Below, in pieces: positions 28,711 through 38,216 of a stretch of 64,000 nucleotides of DNA; positions within the stretch are counted from its first letter, which is position 1, and every line of letters begins with the position of its first letter. A program made the translations under genes and the position numbers. The stretch is from positions 62,001 through 126,000 of the forward strand of contig NZ_VEWL01000006.1 in NCBI RefSeq assembly GCF_006376685.1, written 5' to 3'. This stretch comes from Ochrobactrum teleogrylli. Lineage in GTDB: Bacteria > Pseudomonadota > Alphaproteobacteria > Rhizobiales > Rhizobiaceae. The notes under the pieces are model-generated. The model was not told the DNA's origin and ran no database searches. It saw only the letters and a program-made list of their open reading frames with translations.

Positions 28711-29295
28711 GTGGCGCATCCGGTGTTCGATTTTCTAGCTCAGCGTAGTTCCACGCCGATTTCCGCAATCGGCGCTCCCGCACCGGAAGGTGAAGAACTG
28801 GCCGAACTGCTCAAGGTCGCGGCCCGCGTTCCCGATCATGGCCGCCTCACGCCCTGGCGCTTCATTTTGTACCGCGGCGATGCTCGCAAACGGGTAGGGG
28901 AGTTGCTGGTCAAGCGCGCCGAAGAGCGCGAAGGCCCACTGCCGGAAGGCCGCAAGGAGCAGGAATTGACCCGATTCTCGCGCGCGCCGCTGGTGATCGG
29001 CATCATATCGTCCCCAGTGGGACATGAGCGCATCCCGGAATGGGAGCAGTTTCTGTCAGCTGGCGCCGTTGCGATGAACCTCTGCATTGCTGCCAATGCG
29101 CTCGGCTATGCCACCAACTGGATCACCAACTGGTATTCAAATGACGCGCCGTCCCGCGCGTTTCTCGGTCTCGCGCCGAATGAACGCGTGGCTGGTTTCG
29201 TTCATATTGGTACAGCCGAAAACAAGATGCCAGAGCGCCCCCGCGCTGATATGGACAAGATTGTTTCCGACTATTCCGGCCCGTGGGCGGGATAA
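28711..29295 (+). CDS. Nitroreductase-family flavoprotein
   Basis: This 194-residue FMN enzyme of the nitroreductase family probably reduces nitro or quinone compounds with NAD(P)H. The GTG at 28711 has GAGG six bases upstream and gives the family start MAHPVFDFL; another GTG at 28699 is less likely. FMN-contact regions include RVPDHGRLTPWRF and the C-terminal GFVHIGTAE. The flavin-binding protein gene 41 bases downstream is likely in the same operon. Confidence 0.87.
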   Translation: MAHPVFDFLAQRSSTPISAIGAPAPEGEELAELLKVAARVPDHGRLTPWRFILYRGDARKRVGELLVKRAEEREGPLPEGRKEQELTRFSRAPLVIGIISSPVGHERIPEWEQFLSAGAVAMNLCIAANALGYATNWITNWYSNDAPSRAFLGLAPNERVAGFVHIGTAENKMPERPRADMDKIVSDYSGPWAG

Positions 29296-29336
29296 GTTAT
29301 CGCCTTAAAATCATTTCCTAACACAAGGAAATATCG

Positions 29337-29945
29337 ATGTTTTATGAGCCGAAAGAGGGGCATCCGCTGCCCCATAATCCCTTCAAGGCAATTGTCGCGC
29401 CGCGTCCGATCGGCTGGATCGGCACCTGTTCGAAGGACGGAGCAGTCAATCTCGCTCCATACTCGTTCTTTAACGCGATCTGCGACACGCCGCCGATGGT
29501 GATGTTTTCGTCCAGTGGCATCAAGGACAGCGTGACGTTTATCGAAGAAACGGGCGAGTTCACGGCCAATCTGGTGAGCGACCATCTCAAGACGCATATG
29601 AATGCGTCATCCGTCGACGCGCCGCGTGGTGTCAGCGAGTTCGACTATGCCGGATTGACCCGCGCATCGTCGAAAATCATTGCCGCTCCGCGTGTCAAGG
29701 AAGCCTACGCGTCACTGGAATGTGTCGCCGTGGACATCCGGCGATTGCAGGACAAGGAAGGCCAGACGACCAATAACTATATGGTCATCGGGGAAGTCGT
29801 CGGCGTCCATATCGATGAAAACATTCTGACTGACGGCCTTGTCGATATCGCCAAGGTAAAACCGGTAACCCGGCTTGGTTATATGGATTACGCCACGACG
29901 GAGAGCGTCTATCAGATGTTCCGGCCGAAATGGAAAGATCAGTAA
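29337..29945 (+). CDS. Flavin reductase-like FMN-binding protein
   Basis: This 202-residue split-barrel flavoprotein shows the family start (NPFKAIVAPRPIGWIGT), NLAPYSFFNAICDTPP, and a phosphate-binding FSSSGIKDS stretch. Family members bind FMN and often supply reduced flavin or act as oxidoreductases; the partner is unknown. It follows the nitroreductase gene closely. Confidence 0.87.
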   Translation: MFYEPKEGHPLPHNPFKAIVAPRPIGWIGTCSKDGAVNLAPYSFFNAICDTPPMVMFSSSGIKDSVTFIEETGEFTANLVSDHLKTHMNASSVDAPRGVSEFDYAGLTRASSKIIAAPRVKEAYASLECVAVDIRRLQDKEGQTTNNYMVIGEVVGVHIDENILTDGLVDIAKVKPVTRLGYMDYATTESVYQMFRPKWKDQ

Positions 29946-29971
29946 GAGGGGCTTGTTAAAGCCCCTTTTTC
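29946..29971. terminator. Bidirectional terminator overlapping the mazG stop codon
   Basis: AGGGGCTT/AAGCCCCT pairs with TTTTT to the right. The hairpin contains the TAA of the convergent mazG gene (29956-29958). Confidence 0.75.
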
Positions 29972-30780
29972 TTGGCTTCGGTCCAGATATCTTCCATTTC
30001 CTCAAGGCTTGCTGAATCGAGGCTGTTTCCTGCCTCATCCAGCGTCTTTTCGATGAAATGGAAGCGCCGCTTGAACTTCTCATTGGCAGAAATCAGCGCC
30101 GTTTCTGCGTCAATCTCAAGGTGACGGCCCAGATTGACCATGGCGAAGAGCAGGTCGCCATATTCTTCCGCGATATTGGCTTTGTCCTGTGCGGCCATCG
30201 CTTCCTTCAGCTCGGCGGTTTCTTCCGAAATCTTGTCGAGAATCGGTGCCGCCTCAGACCAGTCAAAGCCAACTTTTGCTGCTTTCTGCTGCAATTTCAA
30301 AGCGCGGACGAGGGCAGGGAAGGCATTCGGAACATCGTCAAGAAAACCGTTGCTCTCGCTCGTATCAAGCCCGAGATTGGCGCGGCGTTCCGCCCGCTCC
30401 GCCTTCTCTTCCGCCTTGATCCGGTTCCACGACCCCTTGGCCATACCGGCGCTTCGGGCTTGCGCATCGCCAAAAACATGCGGGTGGCGGCGGATCATCT
30501 TGTGCGTAATCGCCTGCACAACGTCGCCGAAGGCAAAACTGCCCTGTTCCTCGGCCATCCGCGCATGGAAAACCACTTGCAGCAGAAGATCGCCCAGTTC
30601 CTCGCGCAGATCGTCCATATCGTCGCGCTCGATGGCGTCGAGAACCTCATAGGCTTCTTCCAGCGTATATGGCATGATCGAGCGGAAGTTCTGCTCCACA
30701 TCCCAGGGGCAGCCGGTTTCCGGATTTCGAAGGGCGGCCATAATTTCGAGCAGGCGGTCGATATTGCGGGAAGGGGTCAT
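29956..30780 (-). CDS. mazG: Nucleoside triphosphate pyrophosphohydrolase
   Basis: MazG hydrolyses (d)NTPs to NMP and pyrophosphate, a house-cleaning role. The ATG at 30780 (MTPSRNIDRLLEIMAAL) has a GGAG site and gives 274 residues. The N-terminal domain carries the metal-binding EEAYE...EELGDLLLQVVFHA pattern. The C-terminal half repeats it as EETAEL...EEYGDLLFAMVN, the usual two-domain layout. Confidence 0.94.
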   Translation of the reverse strand: MTPSRNIDRLLEIMAALRNPETGCPWDVEQNFRSIMPYTLEEAYEVLDAIERDDMDDLREELGDLLLQVVFHARMAEEQGSFAFGDVVQAITHKMIRRHPHVFGDAQARSAGMAKGSWNRIKAEEKAERAERRANLGLDTSESNGFLDDVPNAFPALVRALKLQQKAAKVGFDWSEAAPILDKISEETAELKEAMAAQDKANIAEEYGDLLFAMVNLGRHLEIDAETALISANEKFKRRFHFIEKTLDEAGNSLDSASLEEMEDIWTEAKKKGL

Positions 30781-30925
30781 CTGCGCTCCATCGAACTTCG
30801 TTAATACCGTTGCCAGTTGCTCCCAAAGAATCATCTGGAACGGGTTGAAGTCCGTTGCCGATTTTGCATAGTCAGCTCGGGATCGCACATCGGGGCGGCA
30901 TGTTCAACAAGTGGATACTTGATCA

Positions 30926-31933
30926 ATGACAATTCTTGTGACTGGCGGTGCCGGCTATATCGGCTCTCATACCTGCGTTCAGCTGATCGAGGCAGGCCAT
31001 GAAGTGGTCGTGGTCGACAATTTCGACAACAGTAACCCGGAAGCCCTTCACCGGATCGAAAAAATCACCGGTCGCGCGCCCATTCGCGAGCCGGGCGACA
31101 TTCGCGATCGCGCGCTTCTGGAGCAGATCATCACCCGTCACAAATGCACGGCGGTGATCCATTTTGCGGGCCTGAAGGCTGTCGGAGAATCAAATGAGAA
31201 GCCGCTGCATTATTATGACTGCAATGTGCTGGGCACGCTGCGGCTGTTGCAGGCGATGGAGGCCACCGGCGTCAAAACGCTGGTCTTCTCATCCTCCGCC
31301 ACCGTCTATGGCGATCCGCAAAAGCTGCCGATCACCGAAGACCAGCAGCTTTCCGCGACCAATCCCTATGGCCGTACCAAGCTGATCATCGAAGAAATGC
31401 TGCGCGATCTCTATAACAGCGACAACAGCTGGAGGATCGCCATTCTGCGTTACTTCAATCCCGTCGGCGCGCATGAAAGCGGCCTGATTGGCGAAGACCC
31501 GAAAGGCATTCCGAACAATCTGATGCCGATCATCGCCCAGGTTGCAACTGGACGCCGGGAAAAGCTCAACATCTGGGGCAATGACTATGCGACACCGGAT
31601 GGCACGGGCGTCCGCGATTACATCCACGTGGTCGATCTGGCCGCTGGACACCTCAAGGCTCTGAAAAAGCTGGACGAGCCGAAATGCTTCGCCGTCAATC
31701 TCGGCACAGGGCAGGGCTACAGCGTCCTCGATGTCGTCAAGGCGTTCGAGCATGTCTCCAACCGCCAGATCAATTACGAAATCGCACCGCGTCGTCCGGG
31801 CGACGTTGCCGAATGCTACGCCGATCCAACTTTTGCCAATGATTTCCTCGACTGGTCGGCTGAAAAGAACTTGCGCGAGATGTGTCAGGACATGTGGAAC
31901 TGGCAGGCAAAAAATCCCAATGGTTACGAATAG
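30926..31933 (+). CDS. galE: UDP-glucose 4-epimerase
   Basis: This extended short-chain dehydrogenase interconverts UDP-glucose and UDP-galactose for envelope polysaccharides. The 335 residues show the NAD site VTGGAGYIGSHT (4-15), SSSATVYG with the catalytic Ser, and YGRTK with the catalytic Tyr and Lys. It is divergent from mazG with 145 bases between them. No other nucleotide-sugar genes are adjacent. Confidence 0.95.
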   Translation: MTILVTGGAGYIGSHTCVQLIEAGHEVVVVDNFDNSNPEALHRIEKITGRAPIREPGDIRDRALLEQIITRHKCTAVIHFAGLKAVGESNEKPLHYYDCNVLGTLRLLQAMEATGVKTLVFSSSATVYGDPQKLPITEDQQLSATNPYGRTKLIIEEMLRDLYNSDNSWRIAILRYFNPVGAHESGLIGEDPKGIPNNLMPIIAQVATGRREKLNIWGNDYATPDGTGVRDYIHVVDLAAGHLKALKKLDEPKCFAVNLGTGQGYSVLDVVKAFEHVSNRQINYEIAPRRPGDVAECYADPTFANDFLDWSAEKNLREMCQDMWNWQAKNPNGYE

Positions 31934-32141
31934 GTCGGCGTCACGCGCTCATCGCAAGTAAATCCCGGAAAAGTGAAGCAGACGGGTCTGTTTTCGATCC
32001 ACCAATGGTTGAAAACAGGCCCGATGCGTTTAATAAACAGGCCCCGCAAAATGGGCTTATGTCCCTGAATATCCCTGTTTCATGGATACGAAACGGCGCC
32101 CAATTTCCTAAAAGGCGCGCCGAACAAGATTGGACGAAAGA

Positions 32142-33098
32142 ATGCGCTTCCTGCCGGATAAATTCACCACAATGTTGATCGCCACAATTCTGCTGGCATC
32201 GGTGCTCCCGGTACAGGGCGAGTTTGCCGAATGGTTCGGCATGGCGACAAAAGTGGCCGTCGGTCTTCTTTTCTTCCTGCATGGAGCGCGGTTGTCGCGC
32301 GAAGCCGTTATTTCAGGCATCACCCACTGGAAGCTGCATCTCGTGGTCTTCCTGTCCACTTTCGTGCTGTTTCCGATTCTGGGCCTCACAGCGGGATGGG
32401 TTATTCCGGGCCTCGCACAATCGGCCTTCTATACCGGCATTCTCTACATCTGCGTTCTGCCTTCGACGGTCCAGTCATCCATCGCATTCACATCGATGGC
32501 GGGTGGCAATGTGTCCGCGGCGATTGTCTCGGCTTCTGCGTCGAATATTTTCGGCATGTTTCTGACGCCACTGCTGGTGGGCTTGCTTTTTGCGGTGCAA
32601 AGCGGAGGAGGCGGCATCTCTCTCGATGCGTTTGAATCTATTCTGCTGCAATTGCTGCTGCCCTTCGTTCTGGGTCAAACCCTGCAGCCCTGGATCGGCA
32701 ATTTCATGCGGCGCAACAGCAAGCCGCTCAGCTTCGTGGATCGCGGTTCGATCCTGATGGTCGTCTATCTGGCTTTCAGCGAAGCCATCGTGGAAGGCCT
32801 TTGGAAATCGGTCTCCTGGGACGATCTGGTGATGATGCTCGGTGTCAACATCGTGCTGCTGATTGCCGTCTTGTTGATTACCTGGTACGGCAGCAAGCGA
32901 CTGGGCTTCAATCGCGCTGATTGCATAACCATCCTGTTTTGCGGCTCCAAGAAAAGCCTTGCCAGTGGTGCGCCGATGGCTAGTGCCATTTTCGCGAGCG
33001 CCAATGTCGGCAGTATTGTGCTACCATTGATGCTGTTTCATCAGATACAGCTTATGGCTTGCGCGGTGATTGCGCGAAAACTGGCCGATCATAAATAA
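32142..33098 (+). CDS. Bile acid:sodium symporter-family (YfeH-like) transporter
   Basis: This membrane protein of about 318 residues has some nine to ten predicted helices and the SBF-family signatures GLLFFLHGARLSREA, YICVLPSTVQSSIAFTSMAGGN and FCGSKKSLASGAPMA. It probably cotransports an organic anion with sodium. The ATG at 32142 is preferred over a TTG 12 bases upstream. Confidence 0.88.
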   Translation: MRFLPDKFTTMLIATILLASVLPVQGEFAEWFGMATKVAVGLLFFLHGARLSREAVISGITHWKLHLVVFLSTFVLFPILGLTAGWVIPGLAQSAFYTGILYICVLPSTVQSSIAFTSMAGGNVSAAIVSASASNIFGMFLTPLLVGLLFAVQSGGGGISLDAFESILLQLLLPFVLGQTLQPWIGNFMRRNSKPLSFVDRGSILMVVYLAFSEAIVEGLWKSVSWDDLVMMLGVNIVLLIAVLLITWYGSKRLGFNRADCITILFCGSKKSLASGAPMASAIFASANVGSIVLPLMLFHQIQLMACAVIARKLADHK

Positions 33099-33136
33099 GC
33101 TGCACGACCATCAGACTTTGAAAAGGCATTACGACA

Positions 33137-33967
33137 ATGGCGCAGACCGACGACAAATCCTTCGATGAGGACGCTCTGGCGGAAGCCTATGATCGTGCGC
33201 TTGCGCTTGAAAAGGCTGGCGATTTCGACGGCGCTGCTAAGGCCTATGAAGAAGTTCTGGCCATCGATCCCGACGATCATGGCGGCGCTACCGTGCGGCT
33301 TGCCAGCATGGGACGCGGCGCAGTTCCGCTGAAAGCGCCAGATGCTTATGTGGCGACGTTGTTCGACCAGCATGCCGAAATGTTCGACACAATTCTCGTG
33401 GACCAGCTCGGTTACGACGTGCCGCTGCAATTGCGCGAAATATTGCTGGAGATCGACGACGAGTTTCATCGTGATCGTATGCTTGATCTTGGTTGCGGCA
33501 CGGGCCTTTCCGCCGATGCACTCGACGACATGGCGACGCACAAGACGGGCGTGGACATTTCTGAAAACATGATCGAAGTCGCTTTTGAAAAAGGTGATTA
33601 CGACGCGCTGTTCGTCGGCGAAGCGGTACGCTTTCTGGAAACCACCGCCGAGGACAATTGGGACCTCATCGTGGCAACCGACGTGCTGCCTTATATGGGC
33701 GAACTGGATCGGTTCTTTGCAGGCGTGGCGACGCAACTGGAGCCGGACGGCTATTTTGGCTTCTCCAGTGAAACGCAGGACGATACGCGCTTTGCGGGCC
33801 GGGCGTTTATGGTCGGCGATTATCAGCGTTTCGCGCATGCAAAATCATACGTGACAGCAATGCTGGATGCGCACGGCATGGACTGCATCCGCTGTGAAAA
33901 CATCACCGTGCGCAGCGAACAAGGATCGCCGGTTCCCGGACATCTTTACGTCGCGCGACGTCGCTGA
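33137..33967 (+). CDS. SAM-dependent methyltransferase with N-terminal TPR
   Basis: This 276-residue protein begins with one tetratricopeptide-like repeat (AYDRALALEKAGDFDGAAKAYEEVLAIDPDD, about residues 16-46, with one partial repeat after it). A class I methyltransferase domain follows with the SAM motif MLDLGCGTGLSA and VDISENMIEVA. The substrate is unknown. The gene starts 38 bases after the transporter gene on the same strand. Confidence 0.87.
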   Translation: MAQTDDKSFDEDALAEAYDRALALEKAGDFDGAAKAYEEVLAIDPDDHGGATVRLASMGRGAVPLKAPDAYVATLFDQHAEMFDTILVDQLGYDVPLQLREILLEIDDEFHRDRMLDLGCGTGLSADALDDMATHKTGVDISENMIEVAFEKGDYDALFVGEAVRFLETTAEDNWDLIVATDVLPYMGELDRFFAGVATQLEPDGYFGFSSETQDDTRFAGRAFMVGDYQRFAHAKSYVTAMLDAHGMDCIRCENITVRSEQGSPVPGHLYVARRR

Positions 33968-33973
33968 CATTTC

Positions 33974-34007
33974 GATCCAGCGTGGTTGAACTGAACCACG
34001 CTAGATC
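33974..34007. repeat. Long inverted repeat after the methyltransferase gene
   Basis: CGATC-C-AGCGTGGTT pairs with AACCACGCT-A-GATCG around a 6-base loop, a nearly perfect 15-bp stem. No T-tract follows. It may be a processed 3' end or a repeat-family palindrome. Confidence 0.6.
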
Positions 34008-34264
34008 GCTTGATGACGGTTGGCGTAATTGTCTGGTTCATCGAATAGTCGTGGAGCTGGACGTGCTTTCACATCGCCGTTTCATGAACATGATTGTTCC
34101 ATAATCTATCTTATGTGATCGACATATATAACAGGGGTGGGTTCTAGCTTGAAGTGCGACCGACCTACGATGGCCATACCGATCTGACCTGCGATATGGG
34201 CCTGACACCAATGGCGTATCGTTCCCTTCGAAACGCGAGAAACCATCATTGCTCGTGCCTTCAC

Positions 34265-35377
34265 TCACTTCGCCGCGCCGAGATATTTAGTCCTCAGCTT
34301 TGCGATCTCCTCGCTTTCATGCAGGCTGATGATGGCTACGCTGGCTGGTTGGACGAGTTCGCTGTGACGCGGAAATGCAAATCCGTATTTGTCCGGGCTG
34401 AATGCACCGCCGACAAGATCGAGCGGCTGATCGGTATGCTGATGCATATAATATTCCAGCACGGGACCGTCTGCGACGATTGCCGCTATCTCGTCATTGA
34501 CGAGCGCGGTAACGGCTTCCGGCAAATGATCGAACGAAACTGTGGCGATGGACCGGGATTTCAGAAACTGTTCTGCAACGCTGCCAGTTCGCACACCAAC
34601 GGATTTTCTCTGCAGGTCGCTCAGGTTCGATATCCTGTTGTCGATATGCGCCACGGTCATCACGCTGGTGATCGATGATGTGACATAGGCGATAATGGCG
34701 ATGCCGAAGACCATCCAGAAGGTTTGCCAGATACGTCCAATCCAACCGAACAGATTTTTGCGTGAGGTTTTGCCGGAAGTGGCAATCGAAACCACATGAT
34801 GGAAGCTCTCCGCCAGCCCTTCCCGCCACCGTTTCGGAAAACTTTCATCAAAACGCCTGTCGAACAGTGTCAGAAGCACCGTTGCCGCAAGCAGAATTCC
34901 CAGAATCCAGACATAGGTGGTCAGATGGCCAGCGCGGCCGAGGTGTCCGACAAGGTCACCCCAGCCGGTACCGGCCTGGGTATGCACCATGATACGCAGA
35001 CCAGCATCGAACCATGGATAGGTAAAATCGGCGACCTCAGCCCGACTTTCGGTGATAGTCAGATTGGTAACGGCTGCATCGACTTTGCCCTCGGAAACGG
35101 CCCTCATCAACGCGCCGTAGTTTTGAAATTCCACATAATGCGATGCAATATTCAGGCGTTCAGCGATGTTCTGCCAGATGTCGATCGCCATGCCGGAGTA
35201 ACTATTGCCCTCATTGTTGACGAAAGGTTCGCTGACATAAACGCCAACTTGCACAGGCTTTGGGGCTTGTGTCGGCCCCTGCGCATTAGCAGTTGCGCAA
35301 ATCGTCAACAGAAACAAAACGAAAAAAAGAATGGATATTAGTCGATAATATAAATTATAGAATAATAATATAATCAT
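34265..35377 (-). CDS. Prokaryotic ionotropic glutamate receptor-like channel
   Basis: This 370-residue protein interrupts a periplasmic amino-acid-binding fold with a pore module. After a signal/anchor (1-32), lobe S1 (40-140) carries the ligand-type Arg in TITESRAEVADFTYPW (Arg112). TM1 (153-172), a re-entrant segment (185-205) and TM2 (213-241, ending YVTSSITSVMTV) follow. Lobe S2 (250-365) contains VADGPVLEYY. The S1-TM-P-TM-S2 order is that of GluR0-type channels. The TVGYG potassium filter is absent, so selectivity is unknown. It is not followed by permease genes, unlike an ABC-type binding protein. Confidence 0.8.
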   Translation of the reverse strand: MIILLFYNLYYRLISILFFVLFLLTICATANAQGPTQAPKPVQVGVYVSEPFVNNEGNSYSGMAIDIWQNIAERLNIASHYVEFQNYGALMRAVSEGKVDAAVTNLTITESRAEVADFTYPWFDAGLRIMVHTQAGTGWGDLVGHLGRAGHLTTYVWILGILLAATVLLTLFDRRFDESFPKRWREGLAESFHHVVSIATSGKTSRKNLFGWIGRIWQTFWMVFGIAIIAYVTSSITSVMTVAHIDNRISNLSDLQRKSVGVRTGSVAEQFLKSRSIATVSFDHLPEAVTALVNDEIAAIVADGPVLEYYMHQHTDQPLDLVGGAFSPDKYGFAFPRHSELVQPASVAIISLHESEEIAKLRTKYLGAAK

Positions 35378-35797
35378 ATCCCCCGCCCCGTTATCAATTT
35401 AATATGATGCATTGAAATGTAAATTGCAAAATATATTTGTTTTATTGTTGAATAAATATAAGTAATATCTAATTATATTAAGATAACAAACACAAAAAAC
35501 GTGACCGGCCCGACGCTTAAAGCGTGACTGATCAGGCGTTTCATCTCATCTGTGATTGACAAAATCGGCGGTTGATTAAAATCATTTCCTCACTGCGCGC
35601 ATCATGAGAATGACTGAAAAGTGTATGGAGCCTGGAACGGTCTAAGACCAAAGCAGCATGTATTCGTCGTGTACATGTTGTATGACCCGACATGGGTTCC
35701 AGCGCTCGCGTTCCTGACCGGCATTTGTGGGTCTTGACGCATATTAAACGGGCATTCCCGGCCCGCTGGCTGGATGGGATAGAAGGTAGAGTTATAG
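35378..35797. other. AT-rich intergenic region between divergent channel and CoA-transferase genes
   Basis: The left half (35378-35500) is strongly AT-rich and probably holds the promoter of the channel gene. No supportable gene was found. The right half leads into the CoA-transferase gene, whose ribosome-binding site is weak (AGGTAGAGTT). Confidence 0.5.
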
Positions 35798-37291
35798 ATG
35801 TTGGAAGCACGTATTCGAAACGCTTCGCTGCGAGAAAAGATCATCACGCCGGAGCAGGCGGCCAGCCTCATTAAGGATGGCATGATCGTCGGCATGAGCG
35901 GCTTTACCCGCGCCGGTGACGCCAAGGCAGTTCCGGTTGCCATGGCAGCGCGTGCGGCAACCGATCCTTTTCAGATCACGCTGATTACCGGCGCTTCGCT
36001 TGGACATGACGTCGACAAGATCCTGACCGAAGCCCATGTGCTTGCGCGCCGTATGCCATTTCAGGTCGACCGTACCCTGCGTTCCGCGATCAATCGCGGT
36101 GAGGTCATGTTCATCGACCAGCATCTGTCTGAAACGGTCGAGCAGTTGCGTTCCAACCAGATCGGTCCGATCGATTATGCTGTTGTCGAGGCGCTGGCGA
36201 TCACCGAAAGCGGTGGCATCATTCCGACCACGTCGGTCGGCAATTCGGCAAGCTTTGCCATCCTGGCCGAGAAGGTGATCGTCGAGGTCAATCTCAATCA
36301 GCCTATGGCGCTTGAAGGCCTGCACGACATCTATATTCCGACGAAGCGCCCTACCCGCGACCCCATCCCGGTCACGGCCTGCGACAGCCGCGTCGGCCTG
36401 CCCTACATTCCGATTCCGGTCGAGAAAATTGCCGGTATCGTCATTACGCAGGAAAACGACAGCGCCTCGACGGTCGAACCTGCCGACAGCGAAACCGTTG
36501 CCATTGCCACCCACCTGATCAATTTTCTTAAGCAGGAAGTGGAGCATGGCCGTCTCGATCTGACACTGAACCCGCTTCAGGCCGGCATTGGCACCATTGC
36601 AAACGCTGTGCTCAACGGTTTTGCCGATAGCCCTTTCCACAATCTGCGTATGTATAGCGAAGTGCTGCAGGACAGCACCTTCGAGCTTTTCGATGCTGGA
36701 AAGCTGGACTACGCCTCCGGTGCATCGATCACGCTCAGCCCCGCCGTCGGCGAGCGCGTCTTCAACAATATCGACCGCTATCGCGACAAGCTGATCCTGC
36801 GCCCGCAGGAAATCAGCAACCACCCGGAAGTCATTCGCCGCCTCGGCATTATCGGCATCAACACCGCGCTTGAGTTCGATATTTATGGCAATGTGAATTC
36901 CACCCATGTCGATGGCACACATATGATGAACGGTATTGGCGGCTCGGGCGATTTTGCGCGCAATGCTTATATCTCGATCTTCGTCAGCAAGTCCGAAGCC
37001 AAAAATGGCGCCATTTCATCCATCGTTCCGATGGTCACCCATGTGGACCATACGGAACATGACGTCGATATTCTGGTGACCGAACAGGGCCTTGCCGATT
37101 TGCGCGGCCTCGCCCCGCGTGAGCGCGCCCGTGTGATCATCGACAATTGCGCGCATCCGGATTATCGGGACCAGCTCAATGATTATTTCGAGCGCGCCTG
37201 CGCGCGTGGCGGCCACACGCCACACCTTCTGGAAGAAGCTTTCAGCTGGCACACACGCCGTCGCGAAAGCGGCACCATGAAGCAGGGATAA
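35798..37291 (+). CDS. Succinate/acetyl-CoA CoA-transferase (class I, acetyl-CoA hydrolase family)
   Basis: This 497-residue cytoplasmic enzyme is closest in pattern to the SucC/AarC/Cat1 group, which moves CoA between succinyl-CoA and acetate. The diagnostic segment is present as NTALEFDIYGNVNSTHVDGT then NGIGGSGDFARNAY, with the catalytic Glu in LEFD. The N-terminal KIITPEQAASLIKDGMIVGMSGFT is also typical. It may act in acetate overflow or assimilation. It stands alone. Confidence 0.92.
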   Translation: MLEARIRNASLREKIITPEQAASLIKDGMIVGMSGFTRAGDAKAVPVAMAARAATDPFQITLITGASLGHDVDKILTEAHVLARRMPFQVDRTLRSAINRGEVMFIDQHLSETVEQLRSNQIGPIDYAVVEALAITESGGIIPTTSVGNSASFAILAEKVIVEVNLNQPMALEGLHDIYIPTKRPTRDPIPVTACDSRVGLPYIPIPVEKIAGIVITQENDSASTVEPADSETVAIATHLINFLKQEVEHGRLDLTLNPLQAGIGTIANAVLNGFADSPFHNLRMYSEVLQDSTFELFDAGKLDYASGASITLSPAVGERVFNNIDRYRDKLILRPQEISNHPEVIRRLGIIGINTALEFDIYGNVNSTHVDGTHMMNGIGGSGDFARNAYISIFVSKSEAKNGAISSIVPMVTHVDHTEHDVDILVTEQGLADLRGLAPRERARVIIDNCAHPDYRDQLNDYFERACARGGHTPHLLEEAFSWHTRRRESGTMKQG

Positions 37292-37358
37292 TATTCTTCT
37301 GCGGGTGGCGGTAGTTCAAATCCAGCCACCCTTCGCCCTTCCCGCTCGCAGTTCCAGC

Positions 37359-37383
37359 GGAACTTTCTCTACGTCGAAACGTT
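37359..37383 (+). promoter_or_regulatory. EcfG-type general stress promoter
   Basis: The sequence GGAAC-N16-CGTT matches the alphaproteobacterial EcfG sigma factor consensus exactly. It lies about 155 bases before the 53-residue membrane protein gene. Match to consensus is seen; use in vivo is inferred. Confidence 0.6.
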
Positions 37384-37539
37384 ATCCGGCATATCGTTTT
37401 CCAACGGGAGACGAGAATGCTGCGAAAGGACTTGGGCTCTTGCACCAGCCTTTTCGCTTAACGTTCAGTCTGACGTTCTGGAGGAGCGGCGGTCAGACGG
37501 TAAGAACAATGCGCCGTTCCAGTAAGGGTCAGAACAGCT

Positions 37540-37701
37540 ATGTCCATCCTCATCGGCCTTCTGATAACAATTCTTGTTATCTTCCTCGTTCTTTATCTCA
37601 TCAACATGCTGCCACTGGATGCGAAGGTGAAACAGATCGCTCAAGTTATCGTGATCATCATCGGCATCATCTCGCTTCTGAAATACCTCGCTGTCTTCTG
37701 A
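37540..37701 (+). CDS. Tiny two-helix membrane protein
   Basis: This 53-residue protein has an AAGGGT ribosome-binding site. Residues 2-22 and 34-50 form two hydrophobic helices joined by a short loop with LPLDAKVKQ. It resembles the small Thivi_2564-type membrane proteins common in proteobacteria, whose function is not established. A consensus EcfG promoter upstream suggests induction in general stress. Confidence 0.7.
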   Translation: MSILIGLLITILVIFLVLYLINMLPLDAKVKQIAQVIVIIIGIISLLKYLAVF

Positions 37702-38216
37702 CGACCACCGCCTTACCGGTTCACAACCGGAAATCTCCAAACGTTATGCACTGCCCGGATAAGACGAGTTCTTTCGAAGCGTCCTTGCCATCTGTACGCC
37801 TCGGAAGGCTCGTCTTCGTCGCTTGAGCATGGTTCGAAAAGCACGAAGCTGTTTCGGATAAGATGTGGGCAAAAGCCAAAGATTATAGGGATTACGGTGA
37901 TTCAACTTTCGCTGAAACTGCTCCGGGCGGTTGTTTCCGTCCCTTGCTTATGTTAGCCATTTCAAAGCGAATATATCCTTCGAAAATCCCGATACCTCCC
38001 CCGCTCTTGTTGTCTTTTTGCTTGCCCGCACGAGGACAACTAAAACCTTAAATTGTGTCTTTCGGGGTACGCTTCTTGGAAAAGTTGCATTCGGGCTTTT
38101 TGGTATCTTTTCCTTACGAGCAGTTGCTCTTATAAGCCGTTCAATCAATTGCTCCCTTAACGTAAGGTTTCGAGTGGCAAACAGATAATCCTGATCCGGG
38201 GACGGGGAGTAAGGAA
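37702..38216. other. Intergenic region upstream of the diguanylate cyclase
   Basis: Apart from the palindromic repeat at 37825-37870, no gene or clear motif is seen. A GGGGAGTAAGGAA ribosome-binding site ends the region. Confidence 0.5.
37825..37870. repeat. Rhizobial-type intergenic repeat, GAGCATG class
   Basis: The sequence starts GAGCATGGTTCGAAAAGCA and continues CGAAGCTGTTTCGGATAAGATG. It follows the dispersed intergenic repeat that I know from Rhizobiales genomes (GAGCATG..CGAAAAG..TTTTCGG). Only one copy is in this window. Confidence 0.5.
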
